Counted from the first letter of the stretch, positions 1 to 7,830 are shown. The stretch is 46,142 nt of DNA from Candidatus Firestonebacteria bacterium RIFOXYD2_FULL_39_29 (GCA_001778375.1 MFGV01000011.1:1-46142), one strand, 5' to 3'. Numbers and translations are program-made. Notes: generated by a model from the letters alone, not told the origin.

Positions 1-92
1 CGGGAAAAATGTTTAAGTTCGGTTAAAAAACCGCTTCTTGGTTCCAGTTGTCAAAGAACGGTGTTTCTAGAAATAATTGCGACACAGTCTGA

Positions 93-236
93 ATAACTAA
101 ATTCTAAGCACTAAACAAATCTAAAATCAAGCAATAAGTCTTAAACAAAATCTTTGTACCTATATATAAACTTCCTTAAGTTTAGTGCTTAGTGCTTTAT
201 TCTTAGTTATTGTTTAGAATTTAGTGCTTAGTTATT
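93..236 (-). repeat. Dispersed 3'-end repeat, family 1 copy A
   Basis: AT-rich stem-loop-forming repeat built from variants of CTAAGCACTAAA and its complement. The 31 bases at 181-211 recur exactly at 17759-17789, and a shorter form occurs at 21735-21765. A second shared core, AAACAAAATCnTTGTA, lies at about 143-158. Read on the minus strand it starts at the stop codon of the neighbouring lipoprotein gene; the TAA at 228-230 lies inside the repeat. It holds TAA codons in several frames. Bases 1-92 hold no gene; the only structure seen there is a small hairpin (CGGTT/AACCG) at 20-33. Confidence 0.75.
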
Positions 237-935
237 AGTAATTGTCTTTATTTCTACTTTATGCAAGAATTTAAATTTAATTTCTTCGAGTTTAAGACCT
301 TCTGCGGAGCCGTTAGAATTCAAAGTAATTCCAGGAAGATTAACAATGATATTCCCCGCTTCCTGTTTTACCTGATCGAAGACTATGTAACCTTCTCTTT
401 TTACCCCGGGATAAATCTCTCCGTTGATAAAAAGGGTTTTTTCCACCCTGTTATACCTGTAATAGTCCTCGGTGTAAATAACAGTTTTATCGTAGAATAA
501 ATCACCGCGTGAAGTGTTTTTTGCCTGAACCATTGTGGCCACGGGATATAGGGACTTAAAATAATCTAAAGATAGAGAATTTGACTGACCGCCAAGGCTG
601 TCCAGCAACACAGTTTTTCCGGTATCAATAAATATTTTATCCTGCCTGGTGTTTTCCACCGTCAGTTTGAACACCGAAAAGAAGTACTTTTGCTCGCTTA
701 CATACGGATTCCAATTTATGTATTCAGACACCTCTTCTAATTTTTTTCTGGTCTCAAAGACAAGACTCACCTTAATACCTTCTTTCAGAAAAGAACAAAT
801 CCCTTCATTTGAGGTAATAGTATAATCTCCTGTGTTTACAGGCTCCATAGTAATAATTGTACGATAAAACGTACCGCACCCCGGAATAAAAGCTATCAGA
901 AAGAGACAGGTTATCAGACGGGATAAAGCAGACAT
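228..935 (-). CDS. Predicted lipoprotein of unknown function
   Basis: About 235 residues. The N-terminal signal peptide ends in a lipobox (IPGC), so the mature protein should be lipid-anchored at Cys and exported. The rest is a beta-rich soluble domain I do not recognise. I chose the ATG at 935 over a GTG at 938, because a GGAG Shine-Dalgarno sits 7 bases before the ATG and only 4 before the GTG. That start overlaps the cimA stop as TGATG, so it is the downstream gene of a translationally coupled pair. Its stop codon lies within a dispersed repeat, so the natural C-terminus may have been altered by that repeat. Confidence 0.8.
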   Translation of the reverse strand: MSALSRLITCLFLIAFIPGCGTFYRTIITMEPVNTGDYTITSNEGICSFLKEGIKVSLVFETRKKLEEVSEYINWNPYVSEQKYFFSVFKLTVENTRQDKIFIDTGKTVLLDSLGGQSNSLSLDYFKSLYPVATMVQAKNTSRGDLFYDKTVIYTEDYYRYNRVEKTLFINGEIYPGVKREGYIVFDQVKQEAGNIIVNLPGITLNSNGSAEGLKLEEIKFKFLHKVEIKTITNN

Positions 936-2500
936 CACTTAACTCCGTCTTTAAGAAGTTTATATTCTATACTGTCTAGAAGCGCATACCAGCTGGCTTC
1001 GATAAGATTAGTAGAAACTCCAACCGTGCTCCAGATAGTCTTTCCGTCTGTAGACTCAATATTAACGCGGCAAATAGCTTCGGTAGCCGCCTGAGGGTTA
1101 ATTATCCTCACTTTAAAATCCCTGAGATAAACCTGAGATAAGGAAGGATAAAACCTCTCAAGCGCTTTTCTTAAAGCATTATTTAAAGCATCGACAGGCC
1201 CGTTCCCTTCTGCTGCTGTATGTTCAGAAACACCCTTAACCGAAACTTTTATTGTAGCTTCCGAGACTACTTTACCGGCTCTACTTTCAAGTATTACCCT
1301 GAAACCTTCCAGATTAAAAAAGGTTCGATGCGTCTTCGTAGCTTTTTTCATCAAAAGCTCAAAGGAAGCTTCTGCGTCTTCAAAATTGTACCCCTGATTC
1401 TCCAATTCTTTGAGTTTCCTTAAAAGTTCTTTTGAAGCAGGATTATCTTTTCCCATATCAATATTCAGTTCTGTTGCTTTATAAAGAACATTGCTGATAC
1501 CCGACTGATCGGAAATAAGTACTCTTCTTTTATTACCGACAAATTCCGGTTCTGTATGCTCGTAAGTTCTGGGGTTTTTCTTAACTGCATCAACATGGAT
1601 TCCGCCTTTATGAGCAAAAGCAGAATAACCGACAAACGGCATATTGTCAGCAAGCATTACATTCGCAATATCGGCAACAAAAATAGAAAGCGAGGTAAGT
1701 TCTTTTAATTTACCTGCAGAAAGGCAGGAAACGCCTGACTTAAGCTGTAAATTTGGAATCACTGTACAAAGATTTGCATTCCCGCATCTCTCTCCAAATC
1801 CGTTTATTGTCCCCTCAACGACCATAGCCCCGCATTCAACGGCAGTTACAGAGTTTGCTGCTGCCATATCGGAATCATTATGCGCATGAATTCCAAGAGA
1901 TATTTTTACATGTTTTTTTACGTCTTCAATTATTGTTTTGATCTCGGAAGTCAGACACCCGCCATTGGTATCGCAAAGCACGAGATAGTCCGCTCCTGCT
2001 TTTTCCGCCGCTAAAAGAGTTCTAACAGCATATTCCTTATTTGCCTTGTATCCGTCAAAAAAATGCTCAGCATCATAAAATACTTCAAGCTTATTCGCTT
2101 TCAGGTATTCCACAGAATCAAAGATTAATTTCAGATTTTCTTCAAGGGAAATGCGAAGCGCATCGGATACATGAAGGTCCCAGGTCTTGCCAAAGATTGC
2201 TGCAGCATATGACCCGGACTTAATGATAGCTTTCAGGTTTTCATCGTCTTTAGCGGAATTTTTTGCCCTTCTCGTACTGCCAAAAGCAACACTCCGGGAA
2301 TGCATTAACTTAAGCTCCTTTAATTTCCGGAAAAATTCAGCATCTTTAGGATTCGCACCCGGCCAACCACCTTCAATATAATCAATCCCAATTTCATCCA
2401 GTTTTTTGGCAATTTTCAGTTTTTCATCAACAGAGAAAGTTACCCCCTCTCCCTGCGCCCCGTCTCTTAAAGTTGTGTCATAAAGAATAACTTTTTTCAT
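935..2500 (-). CDS. cimA: (R)-citramalate synthase
   Basis: 521-residue member of the LeuA/homocitrate synthase family, of the long CimA type. It condenses pyruvate with acetyl-CoA to citramalate, the first step of the threonine-independent route to 2-oxobutyrate and isoleucine. The DTTLRDGAQ substrate and metal motif is at residues 8-16. The HAH metal ligands are at 205-207, and the GFGERCGN loop is at about 234-241. A LeuA-type regulatory and dimerisation domain occupies roughly the last 130 residues. Family knowledge: this subtype is often labelled 2-isopropylmalate or homocitrate synthase; the DTTLRDGAQGEG form and the length favour CimA. It lies downstream of lysC in the same direction and overlaps the following lipoprotein gene. 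Confidence 0.92.
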   Translation of the reverse strand: MKKVILYDTTLRDGAQGEGVTFSVDEKLKIAKKLDEIGIDYIEGGWPGANPKDAEFFRKLKELKLMHSRSVAFGSTRRAKNSAKDDENLKAIIKSGSYAAAIFGKTWDLHVSDALRISLEENLKLIFDSVEYLKANKLEVFYDAEHFFDGYKANKEYAVRTLLAAEKAGADYLVLCDTNGGCLTSEIKTIIEDVKKHVKISLGIHAHNDSDMAAANSVTAVECGAMVVEGTINGFGERCGNANLCTVIPNLQLKSGVSCLSAGKLKELTSLSIFVADIANVMLADNMPFVGYSAFAHKGGIHVDAVKKNPRTYEHTEPEFVGNKRRVLISDQSGISNVLYKATELNIDMGKDNPASKELLRKLKELENQGYNFEDAEASFELLMKKATKTHRTFFNLEGFRVILESRAGKVVSEATIKVSVKGVSEHTAAEGNGPVDALNNALRKALERFYPSLSQVYLRDFKVRIINPQAATEAICRVNIESTDGKTIWSTVGVSTNLIEASWYALLDSIEYKLLKDGVK

Positions 2501-2566
2501 ATAAGCATTTCCTCGACAGACCGCCTTTCATCTGCCCGTTAATTGGTCGCTGTCCCTAATTTACTC

Positions 2567-2584
2567 GGCGGTGCGTTTACCGCC
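2567..2584 (-). other. Small hairpin in the lysC-cimA gap
   Basis: GGCGGT and ACCGCC face each other across a 6-base loop. There is no T-run on the minus side, so it is not a convincing terminator. The rest of the 126-base gap holds degenerate direct repeats built on ATTGAC/AATTGTCA units directly after the lysC stop, and no gene. Confidence 0.4.
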
Positions 2585-2626
2585 TTCCTAATTGTCAATT
2601 GTCATTCGTAAATCGTCAATGCTTTA

Positions 2627-3844
2627 CTAAATTTTGTCCAAGTTAAATTTTAAATGCAATTTCCTCACCGCATCTTCAGTTTTCGCTTTGTCAATCACTA
2701 CAGATATCTTTATTTCAGAAGTTGAAATCATCTCGATATTAACCCCTGATTCGGACAACGCCTCAAACATCATTGCCGCAACACCCGCATGGCTTCTCAT
2801 CCCGACACCTATTACCGATATTTTGGCTATACCTTCATCTATCATAATATTTTTAATACCTATCCTTGCTTTGACCTTCTCCACTGCCGCAAGAGATTTT
2901 TTAAGCTCCTCTTTCCCGATGGTGAAGGAGAGATTAGTAACACCTTCTTCACTTACGTCCTGAACTATCATATCAACATTAATATTTTCATCGGCAAGAG
3001 CTCTGAAAATCGCACCTGCATTTCCCGGTTTATCAGGAATGCCGTAAACTGTAACTTTTGCTTCATCCTTGCTGTAAGTAACACCGCTGACATATAATTT
3101 TTCCATTTCTTTTGCCTCCTTCGTAATCATCGTACCCATTCCTTCGTTAAAGGTGGGCCTTACCCGTACAGGCATATTATATCTCTGTGCATATTCTATA
3201 GACCTTGCATTAACTACCTGAGCACCGGCCGAAGCCATCTCCAGCATTTCCTCGTAGGAGATATTTTTAATAAGCCTGGCTTCCGGAACTATCTTAGGAT
3301 TTGTAGTCAGTATTCCGTCTACATCTTTATAAAGTTCGCAAACTTCCGCGCCAAGAGCCGTGGCAATTGCTACAGCAGTAAGATCAGACCCGCCCCGTCC
3401 CAAAGTGGTAATATCCTCATCAACATCCATACCCTGAAAACCGGCAACAATAACCACCTTATCAAGTTTCAGAGCCTTAACAATTTTTTCTCCGCCAATC
3501 TTGACTATTCTTGCTTTACCGTGTACATCATCAGTAACAATACCAACCTGCGGTCCGGTAAAGGAAATAGCATCGCAACCCAGAGATTTAATCGCAATCG
3601 CCATAAGCGCAATGGATTTTTGTTCCCCTGTTGCCAAGAGTACATCCATTTCCCTTTCATCCGGAGTATCAGTTATCTGCTTGGCAAGATCAATAAGATT
3701 ATCTGTTTCATCACCCGGAGCAGAAACAACGACAACCACCTCGTTGCCCTCATCTTTGCATTTAACGATACGTCTTGCCACATCCTTCATATTTGCCGGA
3801 GTAGCAACCGACGACCCGCCAAATTTCTGTACAATTATCCCCAT
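2627..3844 (-). CDS. lysC: Aspartate kinase
   Basis: 405 residues from the chosen start, which is normal for the monofunctional enzyme. It phosphorylates aspartate to 4-phospho-aspartate, the entry to lysine, threonine and methionine synthesis. The KFGGSS kinase motif is at residues 7-12. Two C-terminal ACT domains, at about 265-335 and 345-400, point to allosteric feedback control. The frame stays open for 25 codons upstream, but that part lies over a terminator-like hairpin and has no family similarity, so I start at MGIIVQKFGG. The Shine-Dalgarno is weak (AAGAAAG close by; a better GGGAGGG is about 16 bases away). hom and thrC, later steps of the pathway, lie about 18 kb away in this window. 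Confidence 0.93.
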   Translation of the reverse strand: MGIIVQKFGGSSVATPANMKDVARRIVKCKDEGNEVVVVVSAPGDETDNLIDLAKQITDTPDEREMDVLLATGEQKSIALMAIAIKSLGCDAISFTGPQVGIVTDDVHGKARIVKIGGEKIVKALKLDKVVIVAGFQGMDVDEDITTLGRGGSDLTAVAIATALGAEVCELYKDVDGILTTNPKIVPEARLIKNISYEEMLEMASAGAQVVNARSIEYAQRYNMPVRVRPTFNEGMGTMITKEAKEMEKLYVSGVTYSKDEAKVTVYGIPDKPGNAGAIFRALADENINVDMIVQDVSEEGVTNLSFTIGKEELKKSLAAVEKVKARIGIKNIMIDEGIAKISVIGVGMRSHAGVAAMMFEALSESGVNIEMISTSEIKISVVIDKAKTEDAVRKLHLKFNLDKI

Positions 3845-3888
3845 CTTTCTTAACTTTTTCCCTCCCGCTAAAAATGATACTACAAATA

Positions 3889-3910
3889 CAAAAATGCCCC
3901 CGCAGGGCAT
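3889..3910 (-). terminator. Intrinsic terminator or attenuator before lysC
   Basis: On the minus strand ATGCCC and GGGCAT form a stem around a TGCGG loop, followed directly by TTTTTG. It lies about 45 bases before the lysC start and about 110 bases after the stop of the upstream secreted protein. It could simply end the upstream transcript or act as an attenuator in the lysC leader. No L-box (lysine riboswitch) consensus is visible in the 175-base gap. Confidence 0.65.
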
Positions 3911-4019
3911 ACTTATCATTATATTAGCAAATTCTGGCTGGTTTTTCTATATTAAATATGGATTTTTATCATTTACATTGCAAACTTTATTAACCTTAAA
4001 ACCTTCTGCATATTCAATT

Positions 4020-5141
4020 CTATTTCTTTTCTAATGTTTTCATTGCGGAATCCGCAAGGTCATTTATCTCTTTTATTTCACCCGGACTGAGTTTTAAAAA
4101 CTGTTTACAAAGCATACCAATTGTCTGATATTTTTTCTTTTCAGTTATAATATCATTTACGGCTTTTTTCGTTTTATTTGCTATTATGGCAATTTTAACT
4201 GCCTGATCTATCTTATCTGTTTTTTTAATGCTCTCAAGAACAACAGATTGGTCAGCATTTATTAATTTGCATATTTTTTCCGCCAATTCCGTTTGCTCCT
4301 GATCCTGAGACATTTCTTTGTAACCTTCAGGAATGCTTACAGTTGAAGCCGCAGTCGCACACGCGCTTAAAATACCGTTCAGGTCTTCAACGGATATTTT
4401 GCCCTGTATCCTTTTGGGTACGTGTACTTTATAAAGCGAACCCACGTAACCTACTGTCTCCCCCGTCCTCATGCTGACCAATGGTATCCATCTGAAATAA
4501 TTCGATTTGACAAACATATTGCTTTGCCGGAAATCATATATTAGAGTCTCCCAATCAACCCCACTCATCCTCTTTTCCGCAATAGAAGACAAATCTTTAC
4601 CTGTTTTTGCCGCCACAACACAGGCAGTTATTGAATCCCGTATAGTTAATTTTCTGCCAAAACATTTATAACTGATATCGCTTTTATTTATGACGTTTTT
4701 TTCTACAGGACTCAGCGAATCCATTGACTGTATTGCCGAATACATCTCATCAGAAAGCTGTGTTTTATTGACATTCAAATAAATACCCTTTGTTACTTTG
4801 ACCTTAAATATCCGGTCGCAATAATTGCGGTATTTATCCTGAATGTTGTATATTACCGCTGTTGTCATATCCTCATTATTTGAGCCGGTTCCATCGCCAG
4901 ATAAAAAAGCATCAAGCGAACAAGAACAAGAATATGCCATCAACATATCTTTTAGATCAACTTTTTTATAATCTCCTTTTATATCCTTTTCACTGACTCC
5001 AGTTATACTCATGACTTCATGTACTGCCTTTTCCTCATTGGCAAGTTCCTCATATAAAAAACTGGTTTTAGTAGCAGCTTGAGCAAAGCCTGCAGCAGAA
5101 AAACAGGAAAATACCGCAAATATCATAAACAACTTTTTCAT
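4020..5141 (-). CDS. Secreted protein with three degenerate repeats, unknown function
   Basis: 373 residues, with a signal peptide ending near AFAQA (about residue 22). The mature protein carries three weak copies of a helical repeat, at about 45-85, 149-205 and 290-360. The best is the middle one: IRDSITACVVAAKTGKDL, then SSIAEKRMSGVDW. The same pattern (hydrophobic helix, AAKSG/ANKT, L, I-E-K/R, G) recurs three times in the secreted protein at 13449-14501, so the two are distant relatives. Several cysteines (SCSCS near residue 71) suggest disulfides or metal binding. GGGGG lies 4 bases before the ATG, and a tiny upstream ORF overlaps the start. I do not recognise the family. Confidence 0.8.
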   Translation of the reverse strand: MKKLFMIFAVFSCFSAAGFAQAATKTSFLYEELANEEKAVHEVMSITGVSEKDIKGDYKKVDLKDMLMAYSCSCSLDAFLSGDGTGSNNEDMTTAVIYNIQDKYRNYCDRIFKVKVTKGIYLNVNKTQLSDEMYSAIQSMDSLSPVEKNVINKSDISYKCFGRKLTIRDSITACVVAAKTGKDLSSIAEKRMSGVDWETLIYDFRQSNMFVKSNYFRWIPLVSMRTGETVGYVGSLYKVHVPKRIQGKISVEDLNGILSACATAASTVSIPEGYKEMSQDQEQTELAEKICKLINADQSVVLESIKKTDKIDQAVKIAIIANKTKKAVNDIITEKKKYQTIGMLCKQFLKLSPGEIKEINDLADSAMKTLEKK

Positions 5142-5185
5142 AAAACCCCCATTAATACTATAATACTAACTACTTCGAAATGCAT
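5138..5185 (-). CDS. Possible 15-codon leader peptide
   Basis: ATG at 5185 preceded by GAGGGGAATCAATT, a ribosome site like the one before hom. The peptide would be MHFEVVSIIVLMGVL, and its TGA stop overlaps the ATG of the secreted repeat protein as ATGA. This would couple translation of the two. No conservation evidence is available here, so it is only a candidate. Confidence 0.3.
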   Translation of the reverse strand: MHFEVVSIIVLMGVL

Positions 5186-5228
5186 AATTGATTCCCCTCT
5201 ATTCACCCGGTAAAACACTATTTAAATT

Positions 5229-5256
5229 ATTTTACCACAAAATTAAGTAATCTCAA
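5229..5256 (-). promoter_or_regulatory. Sigma70-type promoter of the secreted repeat protein
   Basis: TTGAGA (5251-5256), a 16-base spacer, then TAAAAT (5229-5234) preceded by TG as an extended -10 (TGGTAAAAT). The predicted start is about 5222, giving an approximately 80-base leader that holds the 15-codon ORF. Confidence 0.55.
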
Positions 5257-5340
5257 AGCATTTTTCAGTCGAAATTTGGAATGTTTGTCCAACCTTAAAG
5301 AGGGTTTTAGCATACGCAGTGGGTTTTCTAAGGATTTACG

Positions 5341-6531
5341 CTAAACCAATCCAGCAAGGAACTTATCTAGACTAATAACCCTTACGCCTTTAATAATAAA
5401 ATCTTTCCCCGGTTCCATCACCACAAGATAAGCAGCCGGTATACCAATCCTTTCTATAAAATATCTGAGAGTTTGGGGAATTTCTCTGTACGAAGATTTC
5501 ACCTCCACGGCAAACCAGGGCTTATTATCCACAGAAACAAGAAAATCTGTTTCTCTCTGATCTTTGTCTTTTATGAAATGAAGCTCTACTTTGTAGCCCT
5601 GTGTATCATACAGGTAGTCAGTAAGTTTAAGAAGATGCGACGCAACTATGTTTTCCAATCTGGCGCCTTCATCTTTAAGTTCTGACCAGTCCCATAGATA
5701 CATTTTAGTTTTTTTACTTAAAGACCTTATTTTTAAACTTCTAAAAGGCGCTATCCTGAAAATATAGTAAAATCTGGACAAAATATCCAACCAATGCTGA
5801 ACTGTCTTGAATGAAACCTTCAGATCTTCAGAGAGGGATTCAATCGATAACTCGGAAGAGACTTTTCCCCGCAATAATTCAACAAGCACCTGCATAGCGG
5901 AAATATCCTTTATACACTCAATATCTCTTATATCTTCTTTTATAATCCTGTCAGATCGTTCATTATGCCAGCGCCTTAGTCCCGCTTCATCCTGTTTCAG
6001 GTAAACCTCGGGAAAGCCTCCATATTTCCAAAGCCTTTCAAATATCTTGCCGTCAACTTTACCGTTATAATCAGGATTATCTTTTAAAGGAACTCCTTTA
6101 TAGGATATTCCTGCCATTTCTGCGGCACTAAAAGGATGCAACCGATAATAACGGTATCTACCCAAAAGAGAATCCCCGCCCTTCCTAAAAATGTCAAGCC
6201 GGGAACTTCCAGTGACCGAGATATTGAGCCTTTCTTTATTCTTATCGTAAATACCCTTTATATAATTCTTCCAATTCTTGTATTTGTGCAGCTCATCAAA
6301 AATGATGTACTTGCTTTTTGTTTCAAATTTTTCACTAAGAATTTTCGTTCTGTCTTCCCGGCTGTCCCAATTCAAGTACTGATAATTTCCTTTGTAAAGT
6401 TTATCTCCCAGTTGTTCCGCAAGCGTGGTCTTCCCGACCTGCCTGGGTCCGCCGATAAAAACCATCTTCTCAGAAAGATCAGCTCCTGTACTTGCTTCCA
6501 TATACCTGACAATTTGCTTGCCTGCGCCCAT
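5341..6531 (-). CDS. AAA-type ATPase with DUF4143 domain
   Basis: 396 residues. The N-terminal P-loop domain (AAA_14 type) has Walker A GGPRQVGKTT at about 27-36 and Walker B YIIFDELHK. It also has VTGSSRLDIFRKGGDSLLGR, typical of this family. The C-terminal half is a DUF4143-like, restriction-endonuclease-fold region (ETDFLV, AVEVKSS). These proteins are widespread in accessory DNA and their role is unknown. The ATG at 6531 with GGGGGA just upstream is preferred to the GTG at 6543. It has its own consensus promoter and an inverted repeat in the leader, so it is a single-gene unit under possible control. It lies in the accessory block beside tRNA-Glu. Confidence 0.88.
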   Translation of the reverse strand: MGAGKQIVRYMEASTGADLSEKMVFIGGPRQVGKTTLAEQLGDKLYKGNYQYLNWDSREDRTKILSEKFETKSKYIIFDELHKYKNWKNYIKGIYDKNKERLNISVTGSSRLDIFRKGGDSLLGRYRYYRLHPFSAAEMAGISYKGVPLKDNPDYNGKVDGKIFERLWKYGGFPEVYLKQDEAGLRRWHNERSDRIIKEDIRDIECIKDISAMQVLVELLRGKVSSELSIESLSEDLKVSFKTVQHWLDILSRFYYIFRIAPFRSLKIRSLSKKTKMYLWDWSELKDEGARLENIVASHLLKLTDYLYDTQGYKVELHFIKDKDQRETDFLVSVDNKPWFAVEVKSSYREIPQTLRYFIERIGIPAAYLVVMEPGKDFIIKGVRVISLDKFLAGLV

Positions 6532-6557
6532 ATTTTCCCCCACTCCATATTATACGC

Positions 6558-6587
6558 GTAAATATTGTAACACACTCCAATATTTAC
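6558..6587 (-). promoter_or_regulatory. Perfect inverted repeat in the ATPase leader
   Basis: GTAAATATT and AATATTTAC form 9-base arms around a 12-base centre, starting at the predicted transcription start (about 6588). It fits an operator or a 5'-leader hairpin. A direct repeat of AATAT(T)GGAGTG also spans this leader. Confidence 0.5.
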
Positions 6588-6594
6588 TTGTTGC

Positions 6595-6623
6595 ATTATA
6601 TCTGTATAATTGATTTTTGTCAA
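6595..6623 (-). promoter_or_regulatory. Consensus sigma70 promoter of the AAA/DUF4143 gene
   Basis: TTGACA (6618-6623), a 17-base spacer and TATAAT (6595-6600), a perfect match. It reads toward the ATPase gene and leaves a leader of about 57 bases. Confidence 0.75.
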
Positions 6624-6652
6624 CCGTAAAGATTTCCGATGATATTTGGAAT

Positions 6653-6677
6653 GGAAACACACAGGTATGAAAATAGA
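6653..6677. repeat. 25-base block shared with the Fic promoter region
   Basis: The block GGAAACACACnGGnATGAAA plus ATAGA occurs here and at 9503-9527, with 2 differences in 25 bases. Each copy lies upstream of a -35 box, here for the AAA/DUF4143 gene and at 9.5 kb for the Fic gene. It is either a shared upstream control site or the edge of a duplicated or mobile segment. Confidence 0.6.
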
Positions 6678-6714
6678 TCGTCCGCCTAGGCAGACTCTGC
6701 CAGAAAATATCAGC

Positions 6715-7059
6715 CTAATACTGAATTAATCCTGTTAACATTTTACCTATTTCATTCAGCTTTTCTTTAAGTTTTTTGTTGGGCTCTTCGCTTATTAGTT
6801 GTTTTCTCTTGCATAACTCAAGAATAGGCACACATTCAAAAGCAGAACCTCTGGCTATCCTGAAGAAATGTATACGGTCGGCTTTTTGGAAGCGACCGTT
6901 TCCTTCGGCGATGTTCGTTGCAATTGATAAAGATGCACGATTCAACTGGTCAACGAGATAATAGGTACCTTTCCGGAACCCTTCGGTAAGATTGCTGACT
7001 TCTTCAGCAAAATTAAGAGAATTTTGATAGACTTTTAGATTTTCGAAAAGGAATGGCAT
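6715..7059 (-). CDS. Four-helix bundle protein (S23 / 23S rRNA intervening-sequence family)
   Basis: 114 residues, the usual length of this family. Typical features are an N-terminal FENLKVYQNSL, then LTEGFRKGTYYLVDQLNRASLS, an S-I-A-TNIAEGNGR turn and a final helical segment. Members pentamerise as four-helix bundles and are scattered widely in bacteria, sometimes inside rRNA intervening sequences. Their function is unclear. The ATG at 7059 is preceded by GGGGG, held in the loop of a perfect hairpin, suggesting translational control. It sits in the accessory block with the AAA/DUF4143 and Fic genes. Confidence 0.88.
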   Translation of the reverse strand: MPFLFENLKVYQNSLNFAEEVSNLTEGFRKGTYYLVDQLNRASLSIATNIAEGNGRFQKADRIHFFRIARGSAFECVPILELCKRKQLISEEPNKKLKEKLNEIGKMLTGLIQY

Positions 7060-7078
7060 TTTTCACCCCCGTGAAAAA
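7059..7078 (-). promoter_or_regulatory. Hairpin presenting or hiding the ribosome site
   Basis: TTTTTCAC and GTGAAAAA form a perfect 8-base stem with a 4-base GGGG loop on the mRNA strand. The Shine-Dalgarno G-run lies in the loop, and the last stem base is the A of the ATG. This arrangement could tune translation of the four-helix-bundle gene. Confidence 0.45.
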
Positions 7079-7220
7079 CAGATAGTTTGAAAATAGAACT
7101 CGAAACTTCCACACAAGATCTTTTTGAACAATAGAACTAAGCAACATTCAAAAAAAGACTTTTGAGCAATAGAACGCAATTGAACTGGCTTTTATCTATT
7201 GTCTAATCTCGATTGTTCAA

Positions 7221-7457
7221 TTGCTCTGCCAAATTTCCTCTTTGGAAATTTGGCGTCCCCATTGTGAAGCGAATCGAACTCAAAGTTTAATTACAGCCAA
7301 TATTATCATTACCCTGTCTGATCATATCCCGCTATATATAGGGCTTGCGCCTAAAGCAACAGAATTGCATATGCTTGGCATGAGCATTACGGGAATTGCA
7401 AAAGCTCTCAAAGTATCTAAAGACACCGTGCTCCGCGCCCTAAACCTCAAGAATTAA
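7221..7457 (+). pseudogene. Fragment with recombinase/transposase-type helix-turn-helix
   Basis: Only the C-terminal half of this 78-codon frame looks like protein: KATELHMLGMSITGIAKALK, then VSKDTVLRAL, a helix-turn-helix like those ending resolvases or beginning transposases. The first part of the frame runs through the tRNA remnant and hairpin and is not credible coding sequence. It has no promoter or ribosome site. It is most likely the remains of a mobile-element gene; it could instead be a short DNA-binding protein starting at an internal ATG (7371 or 7380). Confidence 0.4.
7228..7285 (-). other. Decayed copy of the tRNA-Glu 3' end with its hairpin
   Basis: AAATTTGGCGTCCCCA (7246-7261) is identical to 9683-9698, the CCA end and acceptor strand of tRNA-Glu plus flank. 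Both copies are preceded by an 11-base-arm hairpin starting GCCAAATTT (here 7228-7254). On the minus strand a T-loop-like TTCGATTC follows, but the T stem no longer pairs. It is a remnant, possibly an old attachment site. Confidence 0.5.
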
Positions 7458-7491
7458 TATTAACATAACCGTTAATGCAGTCATTTTTAAA

Positions 7492-7764
7492 TTACTTATC
7501 ATACAATAATTTTATCAGAGAGTGTATATTCTCGGTTTTATCTGTAATTCTGACAGTTTTTTTGTCATTATTATTCTCTAACTTAGCCTGTGTAGTCAAC
7601 TTGTCTTTAATTTTGCTATAAAACTCCTCATAGCCTTTAAAATCCGAGTACTTGTATTCCAGCGACTTTGAGCCATCTTCGTTATTTTCAAAATACATTT
7701 TATCTATTAAACGTCGGCTAGACATGTTCATATCAAAAATGTCAGAAACAATAGTGTATGTCAT
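7492..7764 (-). CDS. C-terminal part of a frameshifted secretin-N-domain-like protein
   Basis: 90 codons in the same frame as the gene at 7831-8448, separated by stops. The end of the sequence (VRITDKTENIHSLIKLL) matches the close of a secretin N1/NolW-type domain, where a strand and a TDxxENI helix follow. In the neighbouring frame the bases between the two parts (about 7775-7855) read TGYKYDKSQDMYYFL, the expected end of an STN (N0) domain. So the two open frames were probably one gene of about 318 codons with two compensating one-base shifts. The shifts lie near AACAACG and AAGAAGAAG runs. It is either a pseudogene or has sequence or assembly errors. Confidence 0.6.
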   Translation of the reverse strand: MTYTIVSDIFDMNMSSRRLIDKMYFENNEDGSKSLEYKYSDFKGYEEFYSKIKDKLTTQAKLENNNDKKTVRITDKTENIHSLIKLLYDK

Positions 7765-7830
7765 TGGATATATTTTAGTTTCAAATTTCTTCTTCTTAAG
7801 AAATAATACATATCTTGCGACTTATCGTAT

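Noticed and set aside
93-236. CRISPR array in the repeat-rich left gap
   Set aside because: The repeats are palindromic and irregular, with no constant repeat-spacer period, and no cas gene is present.
3845-4019. Lysine riboswitch before lysC
   Set aside because: No L-box core motifs are visible; only one terminator-like hairpin.
3501-4034. 177-codon plus-strand frame over lysC
   Set aside because: It is antisense to the conserved kinase sequence; its composition follows the lysC codons.
6372-6662. 96-codon minus-strand frame at the start of the AAA/DUF4143 gene
   Set aside because: It overlaps Walker A coding sequence in another frame and resembles no family.
7246-7261. A second functional tRNA-Glu
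   Set aside because: Only the acceptor 3' strand and a T-loop-like piece remain; no cloverleaf can form.
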